Shown: positions 1-7,513 of the stretch, piece after piece | Position numbering within the stretch: position 1 is the first letter of the stretch | How the letters are laid out: each line of letters opens with the position of its first letter | DNA from: Acidimicrobiales bacterium | GTDB taxonomy: Bacteria > Actinomycetota > Acidimicrobiia > Acidimicrobiales > RAAP-2 | Direction of reading: 5' to 3' | Length of the DNA stretch: 42,547 nucleotides | Assembly: GCA_025351385.1 (NCBI GenBank) | Contig: JANXWA010000019.1 | Location: forward strand, 1 to 42,547 | Position numbers and translations under genes: made by a program | Notes under the pieces: generated by a model | What the model was told of the DNA's origin: nothing | What the model saw: only the letters and a program-made list of their open reading frames with translations | The model's database searches: none

Positions 1-508
1 GCTCCGCGGCGACCAAATACATCGCAAGGATGATCGGGGCCGTCGCGTTGATGGTGAAGTTGACCGAGATCGTGTCGAGGGGCAGGTTGTCGAAGAGCCC
101 GACCATGTCCTCCACGGTGTCGATGGCGACGCCGACGCGCCCGACCTCGGCGTGCGCCAACGGATGCGACGAGTCGTAGCCGAGCTGGGTCGGCAGATCG
201 AAGGCGACGCTTAGCGCCGTCTGTCCCTGGCCGAGAAGGAAGTGGAACCGCTGGTTGGTCTCCTCGGCCGAGCCGAATCCCGCGAACTGGCGCATCGTCC
301 AGAGTTGGCCCCGGTACATCGTCGGATAGGGCCCACGGGTGAACGGGGCGACGCCGGGTTGGCCGAGGCGCTCGGCGAGGGACCTCGGCCCGCCCTCGAT
401 GTCGTCCTCGGTGTAGACCGCTTTGACCTCGATGCCCGAGTCGGTGAACCGCGAGACGATGGCCTCGTGATGCCTCGTGCTCCCCGATGGGGAGGGGGGC
501 GAGTTCAT
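1..508 (-). CDS. Acyl-CoA mutase (methylmalonyl-CoA mutase family), catalytic subunit, N-terminal part
   Basis: This is the first 169 codons of a B12-dependent acyl-CoA mutase catalytic subunit; the rest lies beyond position 1. The family rearranges the carbon skeleton of methylmalonyl-, isobutyryl-, hydroxyisobutyryl- or ethylmalonyl-CoA. Visible family signatures are [17 protein letters not shown] (about residues 65-81), a [14 protein letters not shown] block and a [13 protein letters not shown] block, all from the start of the TIM barrel that binds the acyl-CoA. The ATG at 508 overlaps the stop of the B12-binding subunit gene as ATGA (505-508), so the two are probably translationally coupled. 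The B12 domain is a separate upstream gene, so this is the split-subunit type. Which acyl-CoA is used cannot be read from this fragment. Confidence 0.88.
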   Translation of the reverse strand, partial: MNSPPSPSGSTRHHEAIVSRFTDSGIEVKAVYTEDDIEGGPRSLAERLGQPGVAPFTRGPYPTMYRGQLWTMRQFAGFGSAEETNQRFHFLLGQGQTALSVAFDLPTQLGYDSSHPLAHAEVGRVGVAIDTVEDMVGLFDNLPLDTISVNFTINATAPIILAMYLVAAE

Positions 509-951
509 ACCGGGGCCAGAGCCGTGATCGCCTCGACGAGCGACGCGAGGCTGGTGCCGGTGGGGAAGACCTCGTTGATGCCGATCGTCCGCAACGTCTG
601 CGCGTCGTGATCGGACACGGTTCCCCCCACCACGATCGGGATGGACGAGCATCCCTGACGCTCGCGCTCCGCCACCATCTCGGTCGAGAGGGCGACGTGG
701 GCCCCGGAGAGGATCGAGAGCCCGATCACGTCCACGTCCTCGTGGAGCGCGGCGCGCACGATCTGTTCAGGAGTGCGTCGCATGCCGAGATAGATAACCT
801 CGGCCCCGGCATCACGCAGCGCCATCGCGACGACCTTGACGCCGCGGTCGTGGCCATCGAGACCGGGCTTGGCGAGAAGCACCCGCACCGGACGGGGTCG
901 TCCCGTCGCGACGGACGCCTCAGCAGCCATCTCAGGCGTCCGACCGGCCAC
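505..951 (-). CDS. B12-binding small subunit of split acyl-CoA mutase
   Basis: This gene encodes a 148-residue cobalamin-binding domain protein of the methylmalonyl/isobutyryl-CoA mutase family. The base-off, His-on B12 motif DxHxxG is present as LDGHDRG (about residues 31-37; His34 is the expected cobalt ligand), followed by IGLSILSG and VVGGTVSD, the conserved Ser and Gly-Gly that hold the nucleotide tail. It is about the size of separate small subunits and precedes the catalytic subunit with an ATGA overlap. The ATG at 951 overlaps the end of the M20 gene by 20 nt; an internal ATG at 930, directly after that stop codon, is an equally reasonable start. Neither has a strong Shine-Dalgarno sequence. 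Confidence 0.87.
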   Translation of the reverse strand: MAGRTPEMAAEASVATGRPRPVRVLLAKPGLDGHDRGVKVVAMALRDAGAEVIYLGMRRTPEQIVRAALHEDVDVIGLSILSGAHVALSTEMVAERERQGCSSIPIVVGGTVSDHDAQTLRTIGINEVFPTGTSLASLVEAITALAPV

Positions 952-2146
952 CGGTCAGCGCCATCGCCGAGAAGGCGGCGTAGACCTTGGTCGCCTCGAC
1001 GATGTCATCGACCGTCAAGTGCTCGTCGGGGCAGTAGACCGGCGATCCCCCCGGCCCGAAGATGACGGTCGGGACCTTGGCGCCGAAGCTGGCCGTGTCG
1101 CCCAGCCAGTTCTCCGTGACGATTGGCGGCTTCTCGCCGCGGATCGCCTCCACCGCGTCGGACATCAGGCGCACCACGTCGCTGTCGGTCTCGGCCACGT
1201 AGCCCGACTTCACGTCGACGAGTTCGACCGAGGCGACGAGGCGAGGGTCGGCCCGTCGGGCTTCGTCCAGGCAGCGGTCGATCTCGGCGCGGACCTCTTC
1301 GACGCTGACGCCGGGCTGGGGCCGGCAGTCGACGCGGATCACGCACTCGTCGGGGATCATCGACGGCCCGCCGGGGGCAAGGCCGCCGTAGATCCGGCCC
1401 GGCACGATGAAGGTCTCCGGACCGAACAGGTCGACCACCTCGCGAGGCAGGTGGCCCGGCTCGAGCTTGGAACGGTCGAGGGCCAGGACGATCTGCGCGG
1501 CGAGGACGTTCGCGTTGATGGCGAGGGGCTTATGACAGGTGTGGGCTGATCGTCCCAGGGCCGTGACGTCGAAGTAGTAGCGACCACGATGACCAATGCA
1601 CACCTGGTTGTCGGTGAGCTCACCCAGGACGCACAGGTCGGCGTCGAACTCGTCGAAGTAGGCGATCGAGCCGGTCTGGTCGCCCATGTGGTCCGAGACC
1701 GCCGCCATGGCCAATGTCCCGGACTCCACCATCCCGCTTCGCGCCACGGCATCAATCGCCACGATCTGGCAGGCCAGCGCGGCCTTCATGTCCATCACGC
1801 CGTGGCCGTAGACGGCCCCGTCGATGAGGTCACCGGAGAATGGCGAACTCACCTTCCAGCCATGCGAGACCGGCTTGGTGTCCATGTGTCCGGTCATGAC
1901 GATTCGGGGACCGGCCCCGAAGCTGACCTGGCCAATGGCGTTGGGACGGTCGGGCAGGACCTCCTGCAGCCGAACCCCCTCGAAACCCAACGAGGACATC
2001 TGGCTGGCGAGGAACTCGGCCAGCGGGCCCTCTTCGCCCAGGACGCTCGGAATCCGGCACACTTCTCGCACCATTGTGACTGCGCGGTCCAGGTCGAGGT
2101 GCTCGAGGACTCCTTGGACGACTGCGTTCTGGTTCTTGGAACTCAC
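932..2146 (-). CDS. M20-family metallopeptidase/deacylase (ArgE/DapE-like) with unusual metal-site residues
   Basis: This is a 404-residue M20 protein similar in layout to acetylornithine deacetylase and succinyl-diaminopimelate desuccinylase, cytosolic hydrolases of N-acyl or peptide bonds that use a di-metal site. The first ligand motif GHMDTK (H87, D89) and the bridging Asp (VMDMKAA, D119) are present, as is GE (E176) and a dimerisation-domain His (SAHTCHKP). The usual catalytic Glu-Glu pair reads Asp-His (SDHMGD, about 151-156), and the usual late His before PDE reads VYCPDE. The start is a GTG at 2146 with GGAGG 7 nt upstream. It is the first gene of a minus-strand run that continues into the mutase subunits and is divergent from the permease gene. 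The substrate is unknown; the atypical ligands could mean a distinct subfamily. Confidence 0.82.
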   Translation of the reverse strand: MSSKNQNAVVQGVLEHLDLDRAVTMVREVCRIPSVLGEEGPLAEFLASQMSSLGFEGVRLQEVLPDRPNAIGQVSFGAGPRIVMTGHMDTKPVSHGWKVSSPFSGDLIDGAVYGHGVMDMKAALACQIVAIDAVARSGMVESGTLAMAAVSDHMGDQTGSIAYFDEFDADLCVLGELTDNQVCIGHRGRYYFDVTALGRSAHTCHKPLAINANVLAAQIVLALDRSKLEPGHLPREVVDLFGPETFIVPGRIYGGLAPGGPSMIPDECVIRVDCRPQPGVSVEEVRAEIDRCLDEARRADPRLVASVELVDVKSGYVAETDSDVVRLMSDAVEAIRGEKPPIVTENWLGDTASFGAKVPTVIFGPGGSPVYCPDEHLTVDDIVEATKVYAAFSAMALTGGRSDA

Positions 2147-2202
2147 GGGTGGTCCTCCAACTATCGATTCCTGGATCAGGCAGGGTCAAGCTTGAATTGC
2201 AC

Positions 2203-2230
2203 AGTATCGTATCTCATATATGAAGTGCAA
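2203..2230 (-). promoter_or_regulatory. Candidate promoter of the M20-mutase operon
   Basis: On the minus strand TTGCAC (2230-2225) is followed after 16 nt by GATACT (2208-2203), a plausible -35/-10 pair giving a leader of about 50 nt. The -35 hexamer is also one arm of an inverted repeat, TTGCAC at 2197-2202 and GTGCAA at 2225-2230, which spans the promoter and could bind a regulator. The TCATATATGA palindrome at 2214-2223 lies in the spacer. Confidence 0.4.
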
Positions 2231-2312
2231 CCTCCGGTAAGCCGGATCCGTGGTCGAAGGGATGTACTACCAAGAATTCTCTTATTTAGTGGCGATGCAA
2301 CGGGTTGGATAG

Positions 2313-2364
2313 TTGACTCATTGGTCTGAATCATGCTAAAGAGTCCTTATTGAATATCCTATTC
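2313..2364 (+). promoter_or_regulatory. Candidate promoter and operator upstream of the permease
   Basis: TTGACT (2313-2318) with a weak -10-like TAAAGA (2337-2342, 18-nt spacing) could drive the permease-amidohydrolase unit. Just downstream is the inverted repeat GAATA-TCC-TATTC (2352-2364), a size and symmetry that would suit a GntR-family operator; the GntR gene is the third in this direction. These are pattern matches only. Confidence 0.3.
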
Positions 2365-2404
2365 GATATCCAGGATTCTTGACTGGAAGGGATTGAGGGG
2401 GGAA

Positions 2405-3799
2405 ATGCCAGAGTCGTACATCTATGAAGGGGCCCGACCGAGCAAGCACGGGGACATGACTGTCGAGACCCAGGGAATGTCGCCGATCCCCGAAGGGGAG
2501 CGCTACGGAGCTTCCTGGAGGAACTTCACCGTCTGGTTCGCCTCTAACCTCCAGATGTCGGGAGTGTTCACCGGGACCCTGGCCGTCACGCTGGGTCTGG
2601 GATTCTGGCCCGGGTTCCTCGCGATCGTCATCGGCATCGTCCTCGGGGCGCTACCGGTGGCCTATCTCGCCACCTGGGGACCGAAGACCGGAATGGGCCA
2701 ACTGCCTTTCGCCCGTCTCCCCTTCGGCAAGACCATCTCGGTTCCGGCGGCGGTCCAGTGGCTCAGCACCCTGGCGTGGGACGGACTGGTGGGCATCTTC
2801 GGTGGTGAGGCCGCCCAATCCCTGTTGCACATCCCGTTCTACGTGGGCGTCATCCTCGTTCTCGTCCTCGAGGGCGCGGTCGGATTCCTCGGTTACGAGT
2901 TCATCCACCAGCTGCAGAAGTGGGCCTCGTTGGTGCTCGCGATCCTCTTCGTCCTCCTCTCGTGGAAGATCCTCCAGCACGGCACGTTCTCGGCCCACAA
3001 CACCGTCCACGGCTCTCTCGCCGTCGCGATGTTCGTGCTCATGACGACCATCGCCTTCAGCGGGAGCTTCAGTTGGGCCAGTTACGCCTCTGACTACAGC
3101 CGCTATCAGCACAAGGACACCGACTCCAAGCCCATCGCTCTTTGGACTCTCGGAGCGCTCTCGCTCTCGTACATCTGGACCTACGCCATCGGGGCGGCCG
3201 GGGCGAGCATCCTCACCAATCAGACCGCCGAGGGCGTGCGGACCCTGGTCGGAGGTGGATTCATCGGCGTCCTCTCGCTGCTCGCCATCGTGTTGGGCAC
3301 CATCGCGAGCAACTCGATGAACGACTACTCAGGGTCGCTCGCGTTGCAGTCCGGCGGCATCAAGATCCGCCGCCAGTGGAGCGCGATCATCGGGACGTTC
3401 TTCTCGTTCTTCCTGATCATCTGGTTGCATCAGGGCAACGTCTCGGCGAAGTTCCAGAACGTACTGCTGTTCGCCTCGTACTGGATCGCTCCCTTCCTCG
3501 CGATCATCCTGATCGACTGGTACTACCAGAAGTCATCGCTGACCGAAGGGCGCCTGAAGGACCTGATGAACTTCCAGAAGTTGGCTTCGGGCTGGTCGGC
3601 CCTCGTGGCGCTCGTCGCGGGCTTCCTCGCCATGGTGCCCTTCATGGACACCAGCCTGGTCGTCGGGTCCATCTCGAAGAAGCTCGACGGTGCGGACATC
3701 TCGTTCTACGTCGGCTTCGTGGTCGGCGCAGTCGTCTATATGGTGCTGCGTCGCATCGAGCTCAAGTCCCTGCCCAGCGCCGCGAAGGCGGACGGCTAG
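2405..3799 (+). CDS. NCS1-family nucleobase:cation symporter (cytosine/purine permease type)
   Basis: This is a 464-residue integral membrane protein of the nucleobase:cation symporter-1 family, which imports cytosine, purines, allantoin, hydantoins or related heterocycles with H+ or Na+. It has about twelve hydrophobic segments. The family hallmark is visible as SWASYASDYSRY in the middle of the protein (the (S/A)DYSRY motif of CodB-like permeases), followed by a charged loop and the next helix. I chose the ATG at 2405 because the GAGGGGGG run at 2395-2402 provides a ribosome site; the in-frame TTG at 2393 is less likely. The amidohydrolase gene follows 29 nt later, so the pair probably imports and then hydrolyses one compound. 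The exact substrate cannot be told. Confidence 0.88.
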   Translation: MPESYIYEGARPSKHGDMTVETQGMSPIPEGERYGASWRNFTVWFASNLQMSGVFTGTLAVTLGLGFWPGFLAIVIGIVLGALPVAYLATWGPKTGMGQLPFARLPFGKTISVPAAVQWLSTLAWDGLVGIFGGEAAQSLLHIPFYVGVILVLVLEGAVGFLGYEFIHQLQKWASLVLAILFVLLSWKILQHGTFSAHNTVHGSLAVAMFVLMTTIAFSGSFSWASYASDYSRYQHKDTDSKPIALWTLGALSLSYIWTYAIGAAGASILTNQTAEGVRTLVGGGFIGVLSLLAIVLGTIASNSMNDYSGSLALQSGGIKIRRQWSAIIGTFFSFFLIIWLHQGNVSAKFQNVLLFASYWIAPFLAIILIDWYYQKSSLTEGRLKDLMNFQKLASGWSALVALVAGFLAMVPFMDTSLVVGSISKKLDGADISFYVGFVVGAVVYMVLRRIELKSLPSAAKADG

Positions 3800-3828
3800 T
3801 CAATCCGACTCCTTCCAAAGTGCCCCGG

Positions 3829-5280
3829 ATGGCGAACATCGAGGATCAGCGTCGTTCACCACCCGCCGCTGAGGAGCAGGTCGATCTGCTCCTCAGTGGC
3901 GGGTGGGTGCTCACCGTCGATGCGCAGAGGCGCGTGTTCCGTCACGGCGCCGTCGCCATCCGTGGTTCCAAGATCGTCGACGTGGGTGGAGCCGCGGACC
4001 TCACCCGGCGCTACCGGGCGACGCGCACGATCGACACCTCGGGCATGGTCGTCCTTCCCGGACTCATCAACGGCCATCGCCACCTGCTGTGCACCCCCAA
4101 GGGCGCCCAGCCCGACGGCAACACGACCCTGGAGAACCTGCGCGACTTCGTCTACCCGGCGTTCGCCTCGCTCACCGAGGAGGACATGCAGGCCTACACG
4201 GCCCACGCCACGGCCGAGATGATCCGCTTCGGCACCACGACCTTCGAAGAGCCCGGCTGCGTCCACCTGCCGGCCGTCCTCGAAGCGCTCGTCAAGTCGG
4301 GCATGCGCTGTCGCGTCGGACCGTGGACGTGGGATCAGGGCGGCGTCGCCGGCGCTAACTGCCCCGACTGGATTCGGCTCACGACCGCTGAGGCGGTGCA
4401 GCGACTCGAGCAGGGGCTCGAGACCGTGCGGGCCTTCGACCATCCCCTGATCGACGACGCGGTCACGATCGAGGGGGTGGGGACCTGCTCGGACGGGCTC
4501 AACGTCGCCGCGGCGAACCTGGCGCGCGAGGCCGACTCGCTCTTCGTTCTGCACAAGGCCACGAGCGAGCAGGAGGTGCGCCTCGAACGCGAGGCCTTCG
4601 GCCATCGGCCGGTGGAGCACATGTACCGGATCGGGGCGCTCAACGAGCACGTCTTTATGAATCACGTCACTTCGCTCGAGGACTTCGAGGTGTCGATGAT
4701 CGCCGAGAGCGGTGCGCGCATCGGGCAGAACCCGAGCACGGCGCTGAAGCTCTCGAAGGGCACGACCCAGACGGGCAAGTGGCCCGAGCTCTTGCGCGCC
4801 GGCGTCCCCATCGCGCTCGGCACCGACGCCGAGAACGCGTCGAACCACGCGGACCTGTGCCGAGCCATGTACCTGGCGGCACTGCTCCCGCGCGACGCCC
4901 GGCGCGACCCCAGCGCCGTCACCGCTGAGCAGGCGATCGAGATGGCCACGATCGGCGGCGCCACGGCCTTGAGGATGGATGACCGGATCGGGAGTCTGGA
5001 GACCGGCAAGGAGGCCGACGTGACCCTCTTCGCGGCGAGCGACTTCGACTGGCGCCCGCTGCACAATCCGATCTCGAACCTCGTCTACGGCGCGACCGGC
5101 TACTCGGTCGACACCGTCGTGATCGCCGGCCAGATCGTCCTCGAGCATGGCGTGCACACGAGGATCGACCTCGAGGAGACGCGGGCCCGGGCCGAGGCCT
5201 CCGATCGTCGGGTGCTCCGTGACCTGGGAGTCGATCCGGCGCCGCTGTCCTGGCCGATCGTCGATGGTCCAGATGACTAG
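3829..5280 (+). CDS. Amidohydrolase-superfamily deaminase/hydrolase (TRZ/ATZ/SAH-deaminase type)
   Basis: This is a 483-residue metal-dependent hydrolase of the amidohydrolase superfamily, the branch that includes guanine deaminase, S-adenosylhomocysteine/methylthioadenosine deaminase and triazine hydrolases. The barrel is flanked by the usual small beta domain (DLLLSGGWVLTVD near the N-terminus; KEADVTLFAASDFDW and VIAGQIVLEHG at the C-terminus). Metal and catalytic residues are HxH in NGHRHL, the His of MNHVTSLED, and the Asp of GTDAENAS. The ATG at 3829 has no strong ribosome site; a GTG at 3820 in the same frame is possible. A 24-bp-arm palindrome occupies codons 11-26. Together with the NCS1 permease before it and the GntR gene after it, this suggests a heterocycle catabolic unit. 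No specific substrate can be assigned. Confidence 0.83.
   Translation: MANIEDQRRSPPAAEEQVDLLLSGGWVLTVDAQRRVFRHGAVAIRGSKIVDVGGAADLTRRYRATRTIDTSGMVVLPGLINGHRHLLCTPKGAQPDGNTTLENLRDFVYPAFASLTEEDMQAYTAHATAEMIRFGTTTFEEPGCVHLPAVLEALVKSGMRCRVGPWTWDQGGVAGANCPDWIRLTTAEAVQRLEQGLETVRAFDHPLIDDAVTIEGVGTCSDGLNVAAANLAREADSLFVLHKATSEQEVRLEREAFGHRPVEHMYRIGALNEHVFMNHVTSLEDFEVSMIAESGARIGQNPSTALKLSKGTTQTGKWPELLRAGVPIALGTDAENASNHADLCRAMYLAALLPRDARRDPSAVTAEQAIEMATIGGATALRMDDRIGSLETGKEADVTLFAASDFDWRPLHNPISNLVYGATGYSVDTVVIAGQIVLEHGVHTRIDLEETRARAEASDRRVLRDLGVDPAPLSWPIVDGPDD
3859..3906 (+). repeat. 48-nt near-perfect palindrome inside the amidohydrolase start
   Basis: The arms 3859-3882 and 3883-3906 match each other's reverse complement at 22 of 24 positions by hand alignment. 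The two exceptions (3868/3897 and 3880/3885) are G opposite T on the plus strand, so both become G-U pairs in the sense mRNA but C-A mismatches in the antisense strand. The hairpin would begin 30 nt after the ATG, and both arms are translated (residues 11-26). No U-tract follows, so it is not an ordinary intrinsic terminator. Confidence 0.85.
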
Positions 5281-5366
5281 GCCCGTCGCTCCCGGAAGGT
5301 CAACCTCCGAGTGGGGCGAGGGTCGGACGATGTCGATGACCGACCGCGGAACCCTGCATCGAGGAG

Positions 5367-5384
5367 GGGCCCGTACAGTGGCCC
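5367..5384 (+). promoter_or_regulatory. Candidate promoter of the GntR gene within an inverted repeat
   Basis: TACAGT (5374-5379) is a good -10 hexamer about 48 nt before the GTG start. It is framed by GGGCC (5367-5371) and GGCCC (5380-5384), an inverted repeat that covers the -10 and could be an autoregulatory operator. The rest of the 5281-5426 gap holds nothing I recognise. Confidence 0.35.
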
Positions 5385-5426
5385 ACGGGGACGCCGTCGA
5401 GGTTGGACCGAGGAAGGGATCGCAAC

Positions 5427-6149
5427 GTGGAAGCATCACCTAGGACCGACGGAGTCCTGCAGCCCGTCATCAGTCCCGGTGGCGGCCGACAGAAGCTGAC
5501 CGACTGGGCGTACGAGGAGTTGAAGTCCGCGATCCTCGACCTGCGCCTGGCCCCCGGACAGGCGTTGCGCGAGAACGCCATCGCCGAAAGCCTCGGCATA
5601 TCCAAGACGCCCGTGCGCGAGGCGCTCGCCTGGCTCGAGCGTGACGGCTTCGTCACGACCGAGGTCTTCAAGGGCGCGGTGGTGTCGGGCTACTCGCGCC
5701 AGGACCTCGAGGAGATCTACGAGCTGCGCGAACTCTTGGAGGTCGCGGCGGCCCGTATCGCCGCGGCCAGCCTCAACGAGGACGTCGGCCGCCAGCTCCA
5801 GGACGTCGCCTACGAGTCGAGGCGGGCCGTTCGGCTCGGTCATACCAAGCGGCTCGCCGCCTTCGTGAGCGAGTTCGACACCGTGCTGTTCGACTACCTG
5901 CCCAACAGTCGGATGCGCGACCTGATCGCGAACCTCCGTGACCACCTCACCCGCATCGGGCATCTCGCGGTGGGCATTCCCGGCCGGCTCGAGAAGTCCG
6001 TGGAGGAGCACGACCAGATCATCACCGCCATCGTGAGCCGCGACGAGACGCGCGCCGGAGAGATGATGCGGGCGCACATAGTGAGCGTGAAGGCCGACCA
6101 GCTCGCCCAGTTCGAAGCGGTCGAAACGACGCTGCTGCACGAGGGCTGA
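5427..6149 (+). CDS. GntR-family transcriptional regulator with FCD domain
   Basis: This is a 240-residue FadR-type regulator. An N-terminal winged helix-turn-helix (about residues 24-85) carries the family pattern LRENAIAESLGISKTPVREALAWLERDGFV. A helical FCD ligand-binding domain follows (about 95-225) with a conserved EEHDQIITAI segment whose His usually helps hold a metal. The start is the GTG at 5427, preceded by AGGAAGGG at 8-nt spacing. The gene lies 146 nt downstream of the amidohydrolase in the same direction, so it is a natural candidate to control the permease-amidohydrolase unit and perhaps the divergent M20 gene. The effector is unknown; FCD regulators usually bind small organic acids or the pathway substrate. 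Confidence 0.92.
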   Translation: MEASPRTDGVLQPVISPGGGRQKLTDWAYEELKSAILDLRLAPGQALRENAIAESLGISKTPVREALAWLERDGFVTTEVFKGAVVSGYSRQDLEEIYELRELLEVAAARIAAASLNEDVGRQLQDVAYESRRAVRLGHTKRLAAFVSEFDTVLFDYLPNSRMRDLIANLRDHLTRIGHLAVGIPGRLEKSVEEHDQIITAIVSRDETRAGEMMRAHIVSVKADQLAQFEAVETTLLHEG

Positions 6150-6193
6150 CGAAGTCTCGGTCGCTCGTCGATCGCCGCTCCGGTTCCGGGCTC

Positions 6194-6961
6194 TCAGATC
6201 GCCAGGCGGACGGTGGTGACGGCGCCCGCGGCGATGACGAGGACCCGCACGATCGTCGGTGAGAGCCGCCGGATCACGAGCGTCCCGAGCCAGCCCCCGA
6301 TCAACGTCCCCAGGAGGAGCATGTAGACGGCGTCGAGCGCCACGTGGCCGCGGATGACGTAGACCACCGCGGCGAGCAGGTTGATGACGAGTGAGAGCAC
6401 GTTGCGCAGTCCCTGCAGCTCGTGGATGCTCAACGGCAACGAGATGGCCATGACGGCAAGGAGCAGGATCCCGAGCCCGGCGCCGAAGTAGCTGCCGTAG
6501 GCCGAGGCGACGAAGATCCCGACGAGGAGCGACCACCGTCGGCCCGGGTGCGTCCGTTCGATGTGCGACAGGCGACCGGTGATCCATGGAGCGAGCGCGA
6601 AGAGCACGGTGGCGGCGCCGACCATCCACGGCACCACCGACTGGAAGGTACCCGGCGAGCTCGTCAGCAGTAGCGCGCAGCCCGCCGCCGCCCCGAGCAG
6701 GCACGAGGGCATGAGTGAGCCGACGAGGTCGCGGTGCCCACGCAGCTCGTCGCGGAAACCCCGGATACCACCGAGGAAGCTCGGTACCACCCCGACGGTC
6801 GCGGTCATGTTGGCCTGCAGGGCGGGGATGCCCGTGGCGAGCAAGGTGGGGAACGAGATGAAGGTTCCGCCGCCAGCGATGCCGTTCGCGACGCCGGCCC
6901 CCACTCCGGCGAGGAGGAAGATGGAGAGGCGAAGCAAAAGGGGGATCGTCGCTACGAACAT
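6194..6961 (-). CDS. TSUP-family (TauE/SafE) membrane transporter
   Basis: This is a membrane protein of about 255 residues belonging to the TauE/SafE sulfite/organosulfonate exporter family, also called TSUP. It has about eight hydrophobic segments in two similar halves. The family pattern is clear near the N-terminus: GAGVANGIAGGGTFISFPTL followed by GIPALQANMTATVGV, and the second half repeats it more loosely (ASAYGSYFGAGLGILLLAV, then LQGLRNVLSLVIN). The start at 6961 is chosen because a TACGCT -10 ends 7 nt before this ATG, giving a leaderless transcript; an in-frame ATG at 7027 would add 22 residues. Members move sulfite, sulfonates or other anions; the substrate is not predictable here. 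The gene is divergent from the Nudix gene. Confidence 0.85.
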   Translation of the reverse strand: MFVATIPLLLRLSIFLLAGVGAGVANGIAGGGTFISFPTLLATGIPALQANMTATVGVVPSFLGGIRGFRDELRGHRDLVGSLMPSCLLGAAAGCALLLTSSPGTFQSVVPWMVGAATVLFALAPWITGRLSHIERTHPGRRWSLLVGIFVASAYGSYFGAGLGILLLAVMAISLPLSIHELQGLRNVLSLVINLLAAVVYVIRGHVALDAVYMLLLGTLIGGWLGTLVIRRLSPTIVRVLVIAAGAVTTVRLAI

Positions 6962-6968
6962 AGAAACT

Positions 6969-6974
6969 AGCGTA
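6969..6974 (-). promoter_or_regulatory. Leaderless -10 element for the TSUP gene
   Basis: TACGCT on the minus strand, 7 nt before the ATG at 6961, so transcription would begin at or next to the start codon. Confidence 0.5.
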
Positions 6975-7035
6975 GGCAAAGTGAAATCTTGGCGAACTGG
7001 CTCGTTGAATGCCGGGACCTCGCACATTGTTCATC

Positions 7036-7041
7036 TACCGT
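7036..7041 (+). promoter_or_regulatory. Leaderless -10 element for the Nudix gene
   Basis: TACCGT ends 7 nt before the GTG at 7049. This spacing is the reason for preferring that GTG to the ATG at 7058. Confidence 0.45.
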
Positions 7042-7048
7042 TGGCGAC

Positions 7049-7513
7049 GTGTACCTCATGACCGGCGAGTTGATAATCCCGAGGGACGCGCCGAATGACC
7101 TCATTCGAGCGGCCGGAGGTATCGTGACCCGCTTCGTCGCCGGTGGTCGCGTCGAGGTCGCCTGCATCTTTCGCGAGTCTCGTGGCGACTGGACCTTCCC
7201 CAAGGGCAAGCTCGACGAGGGCGAGACCTTCGAACAGGCCGCGCTACGCGAAGTGCACGAGGAGACGGGCATGCGCTGCGACGTGGTGCGCTTCGTCGGC
7301 ACGACCAACTACACCCACCGCAAGGGCAAGCCCAAGATCGTCGCTTACTACCTCATGTCGGTCGACCGCGGCGAGTTCGCGCCGACCGAGGAGGTCGACG
7401 AGTTGGTCTGGCTGCCGCTCGAACAGGTGCGCGCCCATCTCACTTGGGACCGTGACCAGGAACTGTTCGACGTCGTCGCACTGCTGCCCGAGATTCGCGC
7501 GCAGGCCTCCTAG
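7049..7513 (+). CDS. Nudix hydrolase
   Basis: This is a 154-residue Nudix enzyme that would cleave a nucleoside diphosphate linked to another group, with Mg2+. The complete Nudix box is GKLDEGETFEQAALREVHEETGM, matching GX5EX7REUXEEXGU, and sits about residues 51-73. A FPKGK sequence directly before the box and the short length resemble MutT/diadenosine-polyphosphate hydrolase relatives, but the family is too promiscuous for a substrate call. The GTG start follows a leaderless -10. Its stop TAG shares the palindrome CTAG (7510-7513) with the stop of the convergent ABC ATPase gene. Confidence 0.9.
   Translation: MYLMTGELIIPRDAPNDLIRAAGGIVTRFVAGGRVEVACIFRESRGDWTFPKGKLDEGETFEQAALREVHEETGMRCDVVRFVGTTNYTHRKGKPKIVAYYLMSVDRGEFAPTEEVDELVWLPLEQVRAHLTWDRDQELFDVVALLPEIRAQAS

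Noticed and set aside
3859-3906. Reading the palindrome as an intrinsic terminator, transposon end or CRISPR repeat
   Set aside because: It has no U-tract, no flanking target duplication or transposase, occurs once, and both arms are coding.
3856-5439. A 527-codon minus-strand frame opposite the amidohydrolase, ending in a peptide almost equal to the start of the true protein
   Set aside because: The shared peptide is produced by the palindrome at 3859-3906, not by a second gene; the rest lacks any family pattern.
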